Shown piece by piece: positions 23,735 through 35,458 of a stretch of DNA of 64,000 nucleotides. The notes beneath the pieces are model-generated. The model did no database searches, was not told where the DNA came from, and saw only the letters and a program-made list of their open reading frames with translations. The DNA is from Arabidopsis thaliana (Eukaryota > Streptophyta > Magnoliopsida > Brassicales > Brassicaceae), in the NCBI RefSeq assembly GCF_000001735.4, contig NC_003074.8:16747261-16811260 (forward strand). The letters are read 5' to 3'. Position numbers and translations under genes: made by a program. Position 1 is the stretch's first letter; every line of letters starts with the position of its first letter.

Positions 23735-25648
23735 ATGGCTAGTTTAGTCTCTGGTGATAAAGAAGCTCAAATCTCTGGCGATCCAGGCAGCAAGCGCGGT
23801 GGATGGATCACTTTCCCGTTCATGCTCGGTTAGCTAGTGTTTTTTATTGTTTTGGTTTTATGTTTTCGAAACCAAAACGTTGACAAATGTTGGGTTCTAT
23901 GTCGTGCAGCTACTTTGTTAGGCCTTTCCGTGACTTCTTTCGGATGGGTAATGAATTTGATCGTCTTCCTAATCGAAGAGTTCAACATCAAGAGCATCGC
24001 TGCTGCTCAGATTTCAAATGTTGCCAATGGATGTCTCAGCATGTTGCCTGTTGTTGCAGCCATTCTAGCTGATTCTTTCTTTGGAAACATTCCGGTCATC
24101 GCGGCCTCTTCTTTCATTTCTCTGCTTGTAAGTCCAAGACTCTTTCTGTTGCATCAATTCTCTTTTGTGGTCTGATAAGCTCACCAGTATATGAAAACGT
24201 TTGTTTAGGGAATCGTTCTCTTGACGCTTATTGCATCTTTGGACTACTTGAGACCTCGGCCGTGTGAAGCAGGGTCAGTCCTATGCACACCGCCGTCAAA
24301 ACTCCACCTCGGGATCTTGTACACAGCCTTAGCTTTAGTGACCACTGGAGCAGGTGGGACACGGTTCACCATGGCATCCGCGGGTGCAAACCAATATGAG
24401 AAACCTAAAGAACAAGGAAGCTTCTTCAACTGGTACTTCCTCACACTATACGCTGGAGCTATTACTGGTGCAACAGCAATTGTATATATACAAGACAATG
24501 CTAGCTGGAAACTAGGGTTTGGTCTCTGCGCGGCTGCTAATTTGATCAGTTTCATAGTTTTTGTCTCTGGGAAGAGATACTACAAGCATGACAAACCAAT
24601 GGGAAGTCCCTTCACGAGTCTAATCCGCGTTGTAGTCTCTGCTACAGTAAAAAGGAAGGCTGTAATATCATGCAACGAAGAAGACTATCATCACTATGGT
24701 CTCGAAAAGGAGGTCAAGACTTCTGCTGCAATGCCATCCAAGAGCTTCAGGTGAAAAAATCAAAACAAAAGCTTACTTGATTCTTGACACTTGCACATAG
24801 CGCTTAAATACCTTTTCATGTGCAGGTTCTTGAACCGCGCCGCTTTGATGACCAAAGATGATTTAAATCAGAAAGAAGGATCAGTTAACAACATCTGGAG
24901 GCTATGCTCTGTACAAGAAGTAGAAGATTTCAAAGCCATTCTCCGAGTTTTTCCTCTATGGTTATCAATCATCTTCGTGAGTACTCCTATGGTGATGCAA
25001 ACAAGCTTGATTGTACTCCAAGCTCTAGTCACGGACCGCGGACTTGGTCCTAATTTCAAAGTCCCGGCCGGTTCCCTCCAAGTAATAATAATCATCACTG
25101 CATGCATTGTTATCATCATGAACAACTGGCTTGTCTTTCCAATGTACAAGAAGCTAACTCATAAGTTGCTGACACCGCTTCAAAAAGTCGGTATAGGCCA
25201 GGTTCTCACCATTCTAAGCATGGCACTCTCCGCGGTGGTAGAAGCAAAGAGGCTGAAAACAGTTGAAAATGGTCATCCCATGTCAGTGTTATGGTTGTTT
25301 CCTCCCCTTGTGATAGTAGGTATAGGCGAAGCCTTCCAGTTTCCGGCCAATATTGAATTATTTTATGGCGAATTCCCCGAGTCTCTGAGGAACACCGCGA
25401 CTTCATTGACCTCGGTGGTGATTGGAATCTCTTTCTATTTGAGCACAGCTCTCATTGATCTTATCCAGAGGACCACAGCGTGGTTACCAAATGACATTAA
25501 CCACGGAAGAGTGGACAATGTTTACTGGCTTTTAGTCATTGGAGGAATCTTGAATTTCGGCTACTTCCTTGTGTGTTCTTGGGTCTACAAATATAGAAAC
25601 CTCAAGGATAATGATCAAGAACAAGATCCAAAAGATGGTACAATGTAA
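23735..25648 (+). CDS. NPF2.3: NPF2.3-like NAXT-clade transporter
   Basis: Four exons: 23735-23828, 23910-24127, 24209-24750 and 24826-25648, giving 558 residues. The last exon is continuous where NPF2.6 and NPF2.7 have an intron (VIVGIGEAFQFPAN). Helix 1 reads FPFMLATLLGLSVTSFGW, with no acidic residue. About twelve membrane helices are expected, and RFLNRAAL opens exon 4. Arabidopsis NPF2.3 is known as a root stelar plasma-membrane nitrate exporter that helps root-to-shoot nitrate transfer under salt. The match is by order, length and sequence. The start follows the conserved TTCTCTGTC leader. It is intact. Confidence 0.93.
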
Positions 25649-26267
25649 AGACACAACATGTTTCTATTCTAGTTCTCTTTACATTAATTCTCTCCTGTTA
25701 GCTTTTGTGTTTTCGTATGTTTTACCACTTCACATATGGAACTACATTTAGAAAATAATACTTTCAAACTGATGCAAGAGAGACATCATCTGATTCTTAT
25801 CAAAGTTCTAAGTAAGAATTGACCTTATCTTACCCTTTCCCTCTTATGCATTTTACGGGGTGTATTGAAAGTGGAATTTTAAGATATTTGTGTACAATTT
25901 ATAAATCTTATGTTATTTAAACATGGATTTTAAAAAATCTCATGAAATTCAGTGTTATTGAACTAATGATTTCAAAATCCATCTTAAAATCCACAGTTAT
26001 TGAAAACGATTTGTAGATTTAAGTTTTAATGATTTTGGAGAATTTGAGAGGATTTGAGATGATTTGAATAGATTTTACAAAAATCATATGAACTTCTCTA
26101 AAATCATCAAAATTATTTAAAGTCTTTTTAAAAAAGTATAAAATGTGTAAAATATGGTTATTTTTAGTTTTTTTTTTTGTTTTACCACAAAAAAACAATC
26201 ATTTATATATTTGGTGGAAGTTAACTCTTGCTTTCTCGGTGAATTGATATTTCTTTCAATTTAGATG
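25649..26267. other. Spacer with MITE-like sequence
   Basis: From about 25850 (CGGGGTGTATTGAAAGTGG) to about 26150 the sequence is built of variants of GATTTTAAAATCC/ATTTTGGA. This resembles the inside of common plant MITEs, but no matching right end is seen. It contains no gene. Confidence 0.35.
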
Positions 26268-27499
26268 GAACTGAAACTATTTTACTCTATTAGATCTTTA
26301 TGAAAGATATGTTTTTGATATCTTACCGAATTAAAAAAAAAAAAGTCTATCATTTTCTGAAAGCAGTAGTGTAAAATTCAGTGGTGTCATGAATCCCAAA
26401 CTTAAATCACCATATAGACTTTTTTTTGTGTGGTTAGTAATAAGTGGTAAAAGCTTATTAAATGTTCTAGCCGGTAGGTGTGGATCATATCTAAGATTTC
26501 ATTATTTTCATATTCAGATTGAGACCTCCAAGATATCTTAATTAATATTTTGGGTTTAATAATCATAACTATTATGTTTGAAATCGGAATACAGTATCTA
26601 AATGTTGTAGTCAAGATTTGATCTTAATTTCCTTAATTTACTAAAAATTTTGATTTTTACACTTCTGTATCTGGACCCGTCTAACAAGAAAGAAAAACAT
26701 CACCATCACTATCTATTGATCGAAGAAAAACACGATCGATGTCTAGATCGGAGAGAAAAGCATCATCATCAAACTGTATTTCTAAAAAAAATGTGCAATC
26801 AACATCAAAATGTATATCTTAACAAATGCGCCATTAATAATACATAATGATGAAGTAAGTATATTTCTTCTAAACGATCAATATGACTTACGTTATCATC
26901 ATATGTTGTTGATGGTGCATTTGTTTCAGATAAACATTTTGCTGTTGATGACTCATTTGTTCAGAAGTATAGTTTGATGATGGTGCTTCTCTTTCAGATC
27001 AAGACATTGATCTTGTTTTTCTTTGATTAATAAATACTGACGATGATGCTTTTCTTTCATATCGTTTTTTTTAGACTGAGGTTAAAAACAAAAGTATAAA
27101 AAAATCAAAACTTGTTAGTAAATTAAGAAAATTAAGATCAAATCTTGATTGTAACATTTAGATATTGCATGCCGATTTCAAACATAATATTTATGATTAA
27201 TAAGCCCAAAATTAAGATATTTTGGAGGTCTGAATCTGAATATTAGTAATAAAATCTTAGATATGATGCATCTATACCGGCTAGCTTCTACCACTTATTA
27301 CTAACCAAATAAAGTTTTAACTTTTAAGTATTATGGTGATATGAATTTTGAAGAAAATTTTGACAAAACAATTCGTAGTACCTAACTGAGTTTTAAATTA
27401 CTGCTATCAAAAAATGATAAAACTATTTTTTATAAATTCAGTACCATATGAAAAACATATATTTAGATAAGATATAATAGATCAAAATAGTTTCAGTTC
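26268..27499. repeat. ~1.2-kb near-perfect palindrome (foldback element)
   Basis: The left arm (about 26268-26870) and right arm (about 26882-27499) are reverse complements along nearly their whole length, with only about ten bases between them. The outermost GAACTGAAACTATTTT pairs with AAAATAGTTTCAGTTC. Inner blocks such as AAATCGG, TAGCCGGTA and GATCTTAATTT also pair in register. Parts of the arms look coding: the minus-strand reading of the right arm includes EQMSHQQQNVYLKQMHH before a GTAAG-like sequence. No terminal target duplication is evident. The right end abuts an NPF relic. It could be a foldback or Mutator-like element with captured gene sequence. Confidence 0.85.
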
Positions 27500-27504
27500 A
27501 ATCA

Positions 27505-27757
27505 CACTTGTAAGTCCAAGACTCACTGATTCTCTCATGTACTACACAAAGCTTACCAGTTCTTAAACGTTTGCAATGCATCCTTCGCTGGACTCTGGTT
27601 GCATCATTGGACTACTTGAGACCTCAACCGTGTGAAACGGGCTCAATCGTATGCCAGCCGCTATCAAAATTACAGCCCGGGATCTTATATGCAGCCTTAG
27701 CTCTAATAACAATTGGATCAAGTGGGTTGCAATTCACCTTGGCATCCGTGGGTGATT
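27505..27757 (+). pseudogene. NPF relic: intron 2 and first part of exon 3
   Basis: It begins at the exon 2 donor (CTTGTAAGTCCAAGACTC). Degraded intron 2 follows, then exon 3 codons ASLDYLRPQPCETGS, and later LQPGILYAALALITIGSSG. Similarity stops at about 27757, where a TIR-like element begins. The exon 3 acceptor is damaged. It is flanked on the left by the palindrome. Confidence 0.85.
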
Positions 27758-27761
27758 ATAA

Positions 27762-28240
27762 ATTATATGAATATTAGTCAATGATTAAATTATATTTGGA
27801 AATTTTGACCCATTTGTGTAGACTGTGTGAGAATTATGTCATATTTGACTAATCTTTAATAATAAGAAGTTAGTCAAATATGTAATCAAATATAGTATAG
27901 CTACAAATTATTGTTTTATATTTTGACTACATATTATTTTAAAAAAATATATGAGTCAAATTTTGCAATGAATACATAGATCATTTTTCAGGAAAGAAAT
28001 TTATTTATTCTTAATGTTGAAATATGTTTTTGTGAAAGCTAGTAATTTCGATCTTTATATATATTTAGGATAAAAGTTTGACTCTTATACCTTTATTACC
28101 ATACCAATATAATAAGTAGCTTAAATTTTCAATTATGAGCTAAATCTCAGTCAAATATCTGATATAATTTCTTAGTCAATTTGTAATAGTCAAATTTCTA
28201 AACATAAGTGTTATAAATATTGACCAATTTACATGCAATT
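27762..28240. mobile_element. Putative MITE with degenerate terminal inverted repeats
   Basis: The left end (ATTAGTCAATGATTAAATTA...GGAAATTTTGAC...GAGAATTATGTCATATTTGACTA) is similar to the reverse complement of the right end (about 28150-28235). Inverted similarity covers roughly 85 bases. The inside is AT-rich. Boundaries are approximate and no target duplication was established. Confidence 0.45.
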
Positions 28241-28918
28241 TAATATTTACTACATGAAATCTTAGTATAGTAGTCCTCTGGGAAGAAGTCATTTCTGAAG
28301 CACTTTGATGCGTTTCTACTTTCTATCGAGACTAACTGTAGGGTTTATAAAAAAAAAAATACATATATATTTAGAAAATAATGCAAAGAATGAGTATCTA
28401 TCTATGAGGTAACTGCATGCTAGCGTGGTCGCTTATGTTACACCCCTAATGAACGATTTCGAATCGTTGGATCTTTATATCTGCTAGATGATTTTAGTTT
28501 TATTAGTGTGTCGTTTCTAAATTATGTTAATGATCTAAACACTATTAATGTGTTGTTTCTAAATTAAATTTGAGTTTTAATTATTATTTTATGCTTATCC
28601 TTAAATGATTTTTAACATAATTAAATTCAATTTAAATGAATTTTATACACATTAAATAGTTGGACACATGTTAATAAGTTAATCTTTTATTTGCTCTCAC
28701 ATAATAAGATGTCAAATCCTTAAAGAACTCCCTTCATCTTTTATATAATGGGCAGATTTGGACAGATTTCTCAGTTATGGAACTTTAATTGTGTAATTAA
28801 GAGAGATCCTTGTTTAATAAATGAGAGTGCCAAGTAGTTCAAAAAGGTAAGAGAAAAACTAAACTTTTAAACATATAATTATAACAACATTTAGTGTAAA
28901 TCTTAATAACAAGTTTAC
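28241..28918. other. AT-rich spacer upstream of NPF2.2
   Basis: No supported gene. CCTCTGGGAAGAAGTC at about 28276 faintly resembles NPF exon 3 sequence. A GC-richer patch at 28410-28480 with CGATTTCGAATCG is a short palindrome. Nothing else is recognised. Confidence 0.4.
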
Positions 28919-29007
28919 CAAACAAGATCATTAACAAATCATTGCACAACATAATTATTCCGTACTTGCTTATATTTAGTGTTCCTCTGCTTCATCTGTT
29001 CTCTGTC

Positions 29008-30890
29008 ATGGCTCGTTCAGTCGACACAGAAGCAATGACCACTCGCGATCCAAGCAGCAAGCGCGGTGGCTGGAAAACGTTTCCATTCATGATCGGTTAG
29101 TGTATTTTATGACTGTTTTGGTTTATGTTTTTGAGCACACAACATAGACAACTGATAGTGATTATTGTAAGGCTCTATATGGTGCAGCTACATTGTTAGG
29201 ACTTTCCATAGCTTCATTCGGATGGGTGATGAACTTGGTCGTCTTCCTAATTAAAGAATTCAACATCAAGAGCATCGCTGCTACGCAGAATTCTAATATT
29301 GTTAATGGATGTGTGAGCATGTTGCCTGTTGTTGCAGCCATTCTAGCTGATTCTTTTTTCGGAAACATTCCCGTCATCTCCGTCTCTGCCTTCATTTCTT
29401 TGCTTGTAAGTCTGAGACTTAAATATTCTATTGTCTTGTGTGACTCACAAAGCTTACTAGTTGTTAAACGTTTCCAGGGCATCATTCTATTGACCATGAT
29501 TACATCTTTGGACCACTTGAGACCTCCACCGTGTGAAACAGGGTCAATTCTATGCGAATCGCCATCAAAACTCCAGCTCGGGATCTTGTATATAGCCTTA
29601 GCTCTAGTGATCATTGGATCAGCTGGTACGCGGTTTACCTTAGCATCCGCGGGTGCAAACCAATATGAGAAACCTAAAGAACAAGGAAGCTTTTTCAACT
29701 GGTACTTCCTCACACTCTACACTGGAGCTATTACTGGTGCAACAGCAATTGTATATACACAGGAAAATGCTAGCTGGAAACTTGGGTTCGGTCTTTGCGC
29801 CGTCGCTAATTTGATCAGTTTCATAGTTTTCGTCTCTGGCAAGAGATACTACAAGCATGACAAACCAATGGGAAGTCCCTTCACAAATCTGATCCGCGTT
29901 GTAGTCGCTGCTACAAGAAAAAGGAAAGCTGTGATTTCATCTAGAGAAGAAGACTATCACCATGGGCTTGGAAGAGAAGGCAAGACATCTTCTGCAATGC
30001 CCTCCAAGAGCTTTAGGTGAAAAAACAAAAAAAACTTGCTTCATTCATCAAACTTAAAACAGAACTTAAAAGAGCTTTTACATGTGCAGGTTCTTTAACC
30101 GTGCAGCATTGAAAACCGAAGATGACTCAGTTAATAACAACTGGAGGCTATGTTCTGTTCAAGAAGTAGAAGATTTTAAAGCCGTTTTCCGAGTTCTCCC
30201 TCTGTTACTAGCCATCATCTTCGTTAGTACTCCCATGGTGACGCAAACAAGCTTGATTATATTACAAGCTCTAGTCACAGACCGCGGTCTCGGGCCTCAC
30301 TTCAAAATCCCGGCCGGGTCCCTCCAAGTCATAGTAATCATCACTGCATGTATTGTTATCTTAATGAACAATTGCCTTGTCTATCCCATGTACCAGAAGC
30401 TAGCCCATAAGCCATTGACACCGCTTCAAAAAGTCGGTATAGGCCACGTTTTCATCATTTTAAGCATGGCGATATCCGCCATTGTGGAAGCAAAGAGGCT
30501 GAAAACAGTTACTAATGGCCATTCCATGTCAGTGCTATGGCTGGTTCCTCCCCTTGTGATAGTAGGAATAGGAGAAACGTTCCAATTTCCGGCGAATATT
30601 GAATTATTCTATAGAGAATTCCCCGAGTCTCTGAGTAGCACCGCGACTTCATTGCCTCAGTGGTGATTGGAATATCTTTCTACCTGAGCACAGCTCTGAT
30701 CACTCTGATCCAGAAGACCACCAAGTGGTTACCAAATGATATTAACCATGGAAGAGTTGACAATGTTTACTGGCTTTTAGTCATTGTAGGAGTCTTGAAC
30801 TATTTCCTTGTCTGCGCTTGGTTTTACAGATATAGAAACCTGAATGATGATGATGATCAGGAACAAGATCCAAAAGACGATACAACCTAA
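29008..30890 (+). pseudogene. NPF2.2: NPF2.2-like transporter with 1-base frameshift in last exon
   Basis: Exons are 29008-29095, 29188-29405, 29478-30016 and 30090 onward. The frame is open until about residue 470, where other copies read TSLTSVVIG. Here one base is missing after TTG at 30652-30654, so the reading becomes TSLPQW and stops at 30664-30666 (473 residues). The lost frame continues cleanly (VIGISFYLSTALI... to a TAA at 30888-30890), so the break is recent. About 75 residues, including the last two or so membrane helices, are lost. A gene model that splices around the lesion is possible, but I see no good intron. Upstream exons and splice sites are intact. By order this is At3g45690. 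Confidence 0.85.
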
Positions 30891-31504
30891 GACACAACGT
30901 GTTCTGTTCTTGTGGTTTTTGTTGTTTTGATCATCTTGAAAGACCCTTTTTTATGACAATAATCAGACAACAAAAACTCTTTCAACAACTACATAACCAC
31001 TCTCACTATCTTGCTTAATTCTAACAGAGTTTGAAATGTGAGAAACGTGGTTTGGTTTTTTTTTTTGTTGGAGAAAAAGGAAATCATTTCTGTATTTCCT
31101 GATTCATAATTAATAATTTTAAGGTCTTATCATACAAAAGTGACTCAATGATTGGTCGAGAGTATATTAAATTTTAATAAAATTTATTTAAAGTTCTTGA
31201 ATCTTTGTCTATTTATACTTTTCTTATGCTTGTGGAGTGGTTTACTGCTACTGAAGATAAGGCAAGATATGGGCGATTGCTTTTTAGTTGTTTATTACAT
31301 TCACCAACCTGATATTGGCAAACGACACTAGGAGATGAACTGTCAGAATCTGATATGAAATTTTTGCCACCAAAAAAGATCACTACCAACATATAATAAT
31401 TGATATGGATTTGCTTATATATATAGGTTACGGTTGTTATCTAAACTGCATTATAACACTCAAACACAAGTCAAAGTACCTCCTGCTTCCACTTGTTCTC
31501 TGCC
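30891..31504. other. Spacer and promoter of NPF2.4
   Basis: 3' UTR of NPF2.2 and promoter of NPF2.4. The block TTATTACATTCACCAACCTGATATTGG at about 31293 has a counterpart at 23508 upstream of NPF2.3. A TATATATATA box is at 31416-31425, about 80 bases before the ATG. Confidence 0.55.
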
Positions 31505-33808
31505 ATGGCTAATTCAGACTCTGGTGACAAAGAAGCGCATCGCTCTAGCAAGCATGGTGGCTGGATCACTTTACCGTTCATGCTCGGTTTGTGTTTTTGA
31601 CTCTTTTGTTTATGTGAACTCAAAACATAAACAGATGTTGATGATTGTAAAGTTTTTATGTGGTGCAGTTACATTGTTAGGCATGTCGATAACTTATTTT
31701 GGATGGGTAATGAACTTGATCGTCTTCTTGATCGAGGAATTCAACATCAAGAGCATCGCAGCTGTTCAGATTTCAAATATTGTCAATGGAGTTGTCAACA
31801 TGTTGCCTGTTGTCGCAGCCATCCTAGCCGATTCCTTTTTTGGGAACATTCCTGTCATCTCAGCCTCCGCTTTCATTTCTCTAACTGTAAGTTTTAACAC
31901 TCACCAATTCTTTTATGTGTTATGAGTGTTTTAAAAACGGTATCGGCAGTTACTAGGCAACCGTTTTGACCGCCTAAAATTACACAGACCTAGTTTAAGG
32001 CGCTCAGACAATGCCTAAACAACTGTTTCGACCGCCTAAAATGTATATACGCCTAGTTTTAGTGCATTTTCTAATTTTCAAGTAGGTTTTATCTCTATAT
32101 ACATAGTTACAATCGTTCATATATTGTTTTGATGTACATTAAAGAAATGTTTTGTCTATACTTTGTTTACGATATTCTATTTTTATTTTTCTAATATGTA
32201 TTTTATATAATGTTTTAAGTATAAGCTCATATTTCTAATGTTTTATGTAATAAATGTCTAAACTGGCTAAACTGCCTAAGGTTATCCGACTAAGCGTTTT
32301 AGGTGCTAGACACTAGGTCACCGCATGCCTAATGCTTTCTTAAACAACTTCTGATATAAAAGCTTACCTGTTTTGAAACATTTTTCAGGGAATATCGCTC
32401 TTGACTCTTATTGCATCTTTGGACTATTTGAGACCTAGACCGTGTGAAACGGGATCAATTTTATGCCAATCACCATCAAAACTACAACTTGGGATCTTGT
32501 ATGCAGCCTTAGCTCTAGTGATCACTGGAACAGCTGGGACGCGGTTCATCTTGGCATCCGCAGGTGCAAACCAATATAAGAAACCTAAAGAACAAGGAAG
32601 GTTCTTCAACTGGTACTTTTTCACACTATATGGTGGAGCGATTACTGGCACGACAGCAATTGTATATGCACAGGACAATGCTAGCTGGAAGCTTGGATTC
32701 GGTCTCTGCGTCGCTGCTAACTTGATCAGTTTCATCATTTTCGTCGCTGGGAAGAGACTCTACGAGCATGACCAACCTTTGGGAAGTCCTTATACAAGTC
32801 TAGTTCGCGTTTTAGTCGCTGCTACAATGAAACGAAAGGCTGTGATTTCATACAAAGACGAAGACTATCATCACCGCGAGCTCGAAAAAGAGACCAAGAC
32901 TTATGTTGCAATGCCCTCCAAGAGCTTCAGGTGAAAACAAAAAGCTTTCCTGATTCATGGAACTTAAAAAGAGAGCTAATAAAGAGGGATTTTTATTATG
33001 CAGGTTCTTGAACCGTGCAGCATTGAAGACAGAAGGAGACTCAAATAATAACATGTGGAGGCTATGCTCTGTTCAGGAAGTAGAAGATTTCAAAGCCGTT
33101 CTCCGACTTGTCCCTCTCTGGACATCTGTCATGTTCCTCAGCGCTCCCCTAGCGGTGCAAATGAGCATGACTGTCCTCCAAGCTATGGTCATGGACCGTA
33201 AACTTGGCCCACACTTCAAAGTCTCTGCTGGGTCTATGCAAGTCATAGCACTCGTCTCTGGATGCGTCTTTATCATACTTAACAACTGGACTACCTATCC
33301 CATGTATCAGAAGCTAATCCGCAAACCGCTGACACCGCTACAAAAAGTCGGGATCGGCCACGTTTTGACAATCTTAAGCATGGCGATATCAGCCGTTGTT
33401 GAAGCAAAGAGGCTGAAAACAGTTGAAAATAGCCATCTCATGTCAGTGCTATGGCTGGTTCCTGCTCTCGTGATTAATGGAATAGGTGAGGCCTTTCATT
33501 TTCCAGCAAATATTGCAATATTCTATGGAGAATTCCCTGAGTCTCTAAGGAACACAGCGACTTCATTGACCTCGGTGGTGATGGGAATCTCTTTCTATCT
33601 GAGCACAGCTCTTATCGATGTGATCCAGAGGACCACCAAGTGGTTACCAAATGACATAAACCACGGAAGGGTTGACAATGTTTACTTGGTATTAGTCATT
33701 ATAGGAGTCTCTAATTTCGGCTACTTCCTTGTCTGCTCTTGGTTTTACAAATACAGAAACCTCAAGAATGATGATCATGAACAAGATCTTAAAGATGTTA
33801 CAAACTAG
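31505..33808 (+). CDS. NPF2.4: NPF2.4-like NAXT-clade transporter
   Basis: Four exons: 31505-31586, 31669-31886, 32389-32930 and 33004-33808, giving 548 residues. Intron 2 is about 500 bases instead of the usual 75-85 because of an insertion. Helix 1 is LPFMLVTLLGMSITYFGW, without Glu or Arg. Exon 4 begins RFLNRAAL and ends KYRNLKNDDHEQD. Arabidopsis NPF2.4 is known as a root stelar transporter involved in loading chloride into the xylem. The assignment is by order, length and sequence. The shared leader TCTGCCATGGC sets the start. Confidence 0.93.
31922..32350. mobile_element. Repeat insertion in intron 2 of NPF2.4
   Basis: Compared with intron 2 of the NPF2.5 copy, about 430 extra bases lie between TTATGT and TTCTGATATA. 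The ends carry GGCAACC/CGCCTAAA-type words in opposite orientation (ACTAGGCAACCGTTTTGACC at left; GGTTATCC...CACTAGGTCACCGC at right), suggesting imperfect inverted ends. The middle is AT-rich and non-coding. The family is not identified. Confidence 0.6.
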
Positions 33809-35458
33809 GACACTAACGTGTTCTGTCCTCGTTTTCTCTATATTGTAGTTGTGTCTTCATGCAACTAACTTATGTGCTACATGCAAACTCACTGTTTGCC
33901 GTTTGTGTTTACTTTTACCAATAAATGTTATTTGTATCAAACTCATACCTCAAATTATTAGTATCCTAGCTCCAATGGACCGATTAGAGCTCATGAGCTG
34001 TTAGCTAGCTTTTTTAAGGATTCTTCACCTCCTTTATATTAACCAAAAAAAACATGCAATGTCAATTCCTACTTAAATTACATAATAAACTAAAGCTATA
34101 ATTATAATCCAAACCGATATATAATCTCGTTTAATTACAAAATCTAAACCCTAATTCTTCTTTGTAAACCCAAACCGCCATTTAAACTCATCTAATCGTA
34201 AAAAAACTAAATCCTAATCGTAATTTCTAAACCTAAACCGACATTTAACCTCGTTTAATTGTAAAATCTAAATCTGTTTATAAACCTAAACCAATATTTA
34301 ACCCGTTTAATCATAAAACTAAACCCTAATCGTACTTTCTAAACCCAAACCTTTTGAAATAAACTCAAACCGACATTTAACCTCGTTTAACCCTAGGGGT
34401 GAACCCAAGTATTTTTCATCATTAATCAACATAACTAAAAGGGCCAAGAGATAATTAGTATTGTACTTAATCTTAATCATCTAACATAGATATTCCACAT
34501 TGGTTGTGTGAACAAAATCTAACAACATATATACACCAACATACGGCAAATGGTTTGTCCCGTCGAGGACATCTGATAAGATTGGAACGATACAAAGAAG
34601 ATCTGCAAGGATCACACTCACAAATCAAGAAATGGTCCAAATTGTTTTGCTCTTTTTTGTTTCTAGAAAAAGAAAGTGTGTCATTTACAATCTTGAAAGA
34701 TTCAAGCAAAATCAATTAATACAAACGATGGTTTGGAGAAAACTTAACACCATAAATCACTTTGAATTTTGTATGTCTTATAAGAAAGATGTAAGATTTG
34801 GCTTGAGAATATATAAACAATATAATTAGAGATATCTTGGGAAGCAAGGCGTTTATCTTGCGAACCAAATATAGGGTACTATGAAATGAAGCCCGTGAAA
34901 CCCGAGAGAAGAAAATCTTAATATATGACAGCGTTGGTAGCATGGTCTCGTGATTTGTTGTTTGACATGAATATTTGGCTTCAGAAGATTTGACTTTTGG
35001 GAACGAAAACAGAGTTTCAAACGTGAGAATGGTGCTTAGATTTTTTTTAAAACATTTTTTGGGCAATAAGAAAAATATTTATGCATCTGCTGATACAAAC
35101 GATTTTGACACAATATTCGATCGTGCGTTTTTTATTTCTTTATTAACATTATTCAAAGTTTCTTTTTAGAATATTTTTCTGATGATTATGAATACTACGT
35201 ACTATTGAAGATTTGGTCAAATAATTTTATTGTTTTCTATAACTGTCACCAACGGTAGATGGACTGTCAGAATCTGATTAGGTCTTTTTGGGACCAAACA
35301 AGATTAGTACCAAATCACTGCACCTACATAATAATTGTTATGGATTTGCTTATATATATAGTTTCAAGTCTTTTATCTAACTCCATTATAACACACAAAC
35401 ACAAGTCAACTTTGCATTATAACTCCATTTGCCCTCCTGGTTCATCTTGTTCTCTACC
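33809..35458. other. Spacer and promoter of NPF2.5
   Basis: It includes the minisatellite at 34110-34400 (separate entry). From 34440 to 35170 it is AT-rich, with short open frames that show no protein resemblance. The promoter block with ACTGTCAGAATCTGATTAGG starts at 35262, and TATATATATA lies at 35351-35360. Confidence 0.5.
34110..34400. repeat. Degenerate ~60-base minisatellite
   Basis: About five diverged units carry AAACCGACATTTAACCTCGT followed by TTAATTGTAAAATCTAAA. They start near 34111, 34172, 34235, 34288 and 34367. Several units contain telomere-like AAACCCTAA. There is no coding potential. Confidence 0.7.

Noticed and set aside
34473-35169. Cluster of overlapping open frames between NPF2.4 and NPF2.5
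   Set aside because: AT-rich composition, Lys/Phe/Ile-dominated translations, no splice structure and no family resemblance.
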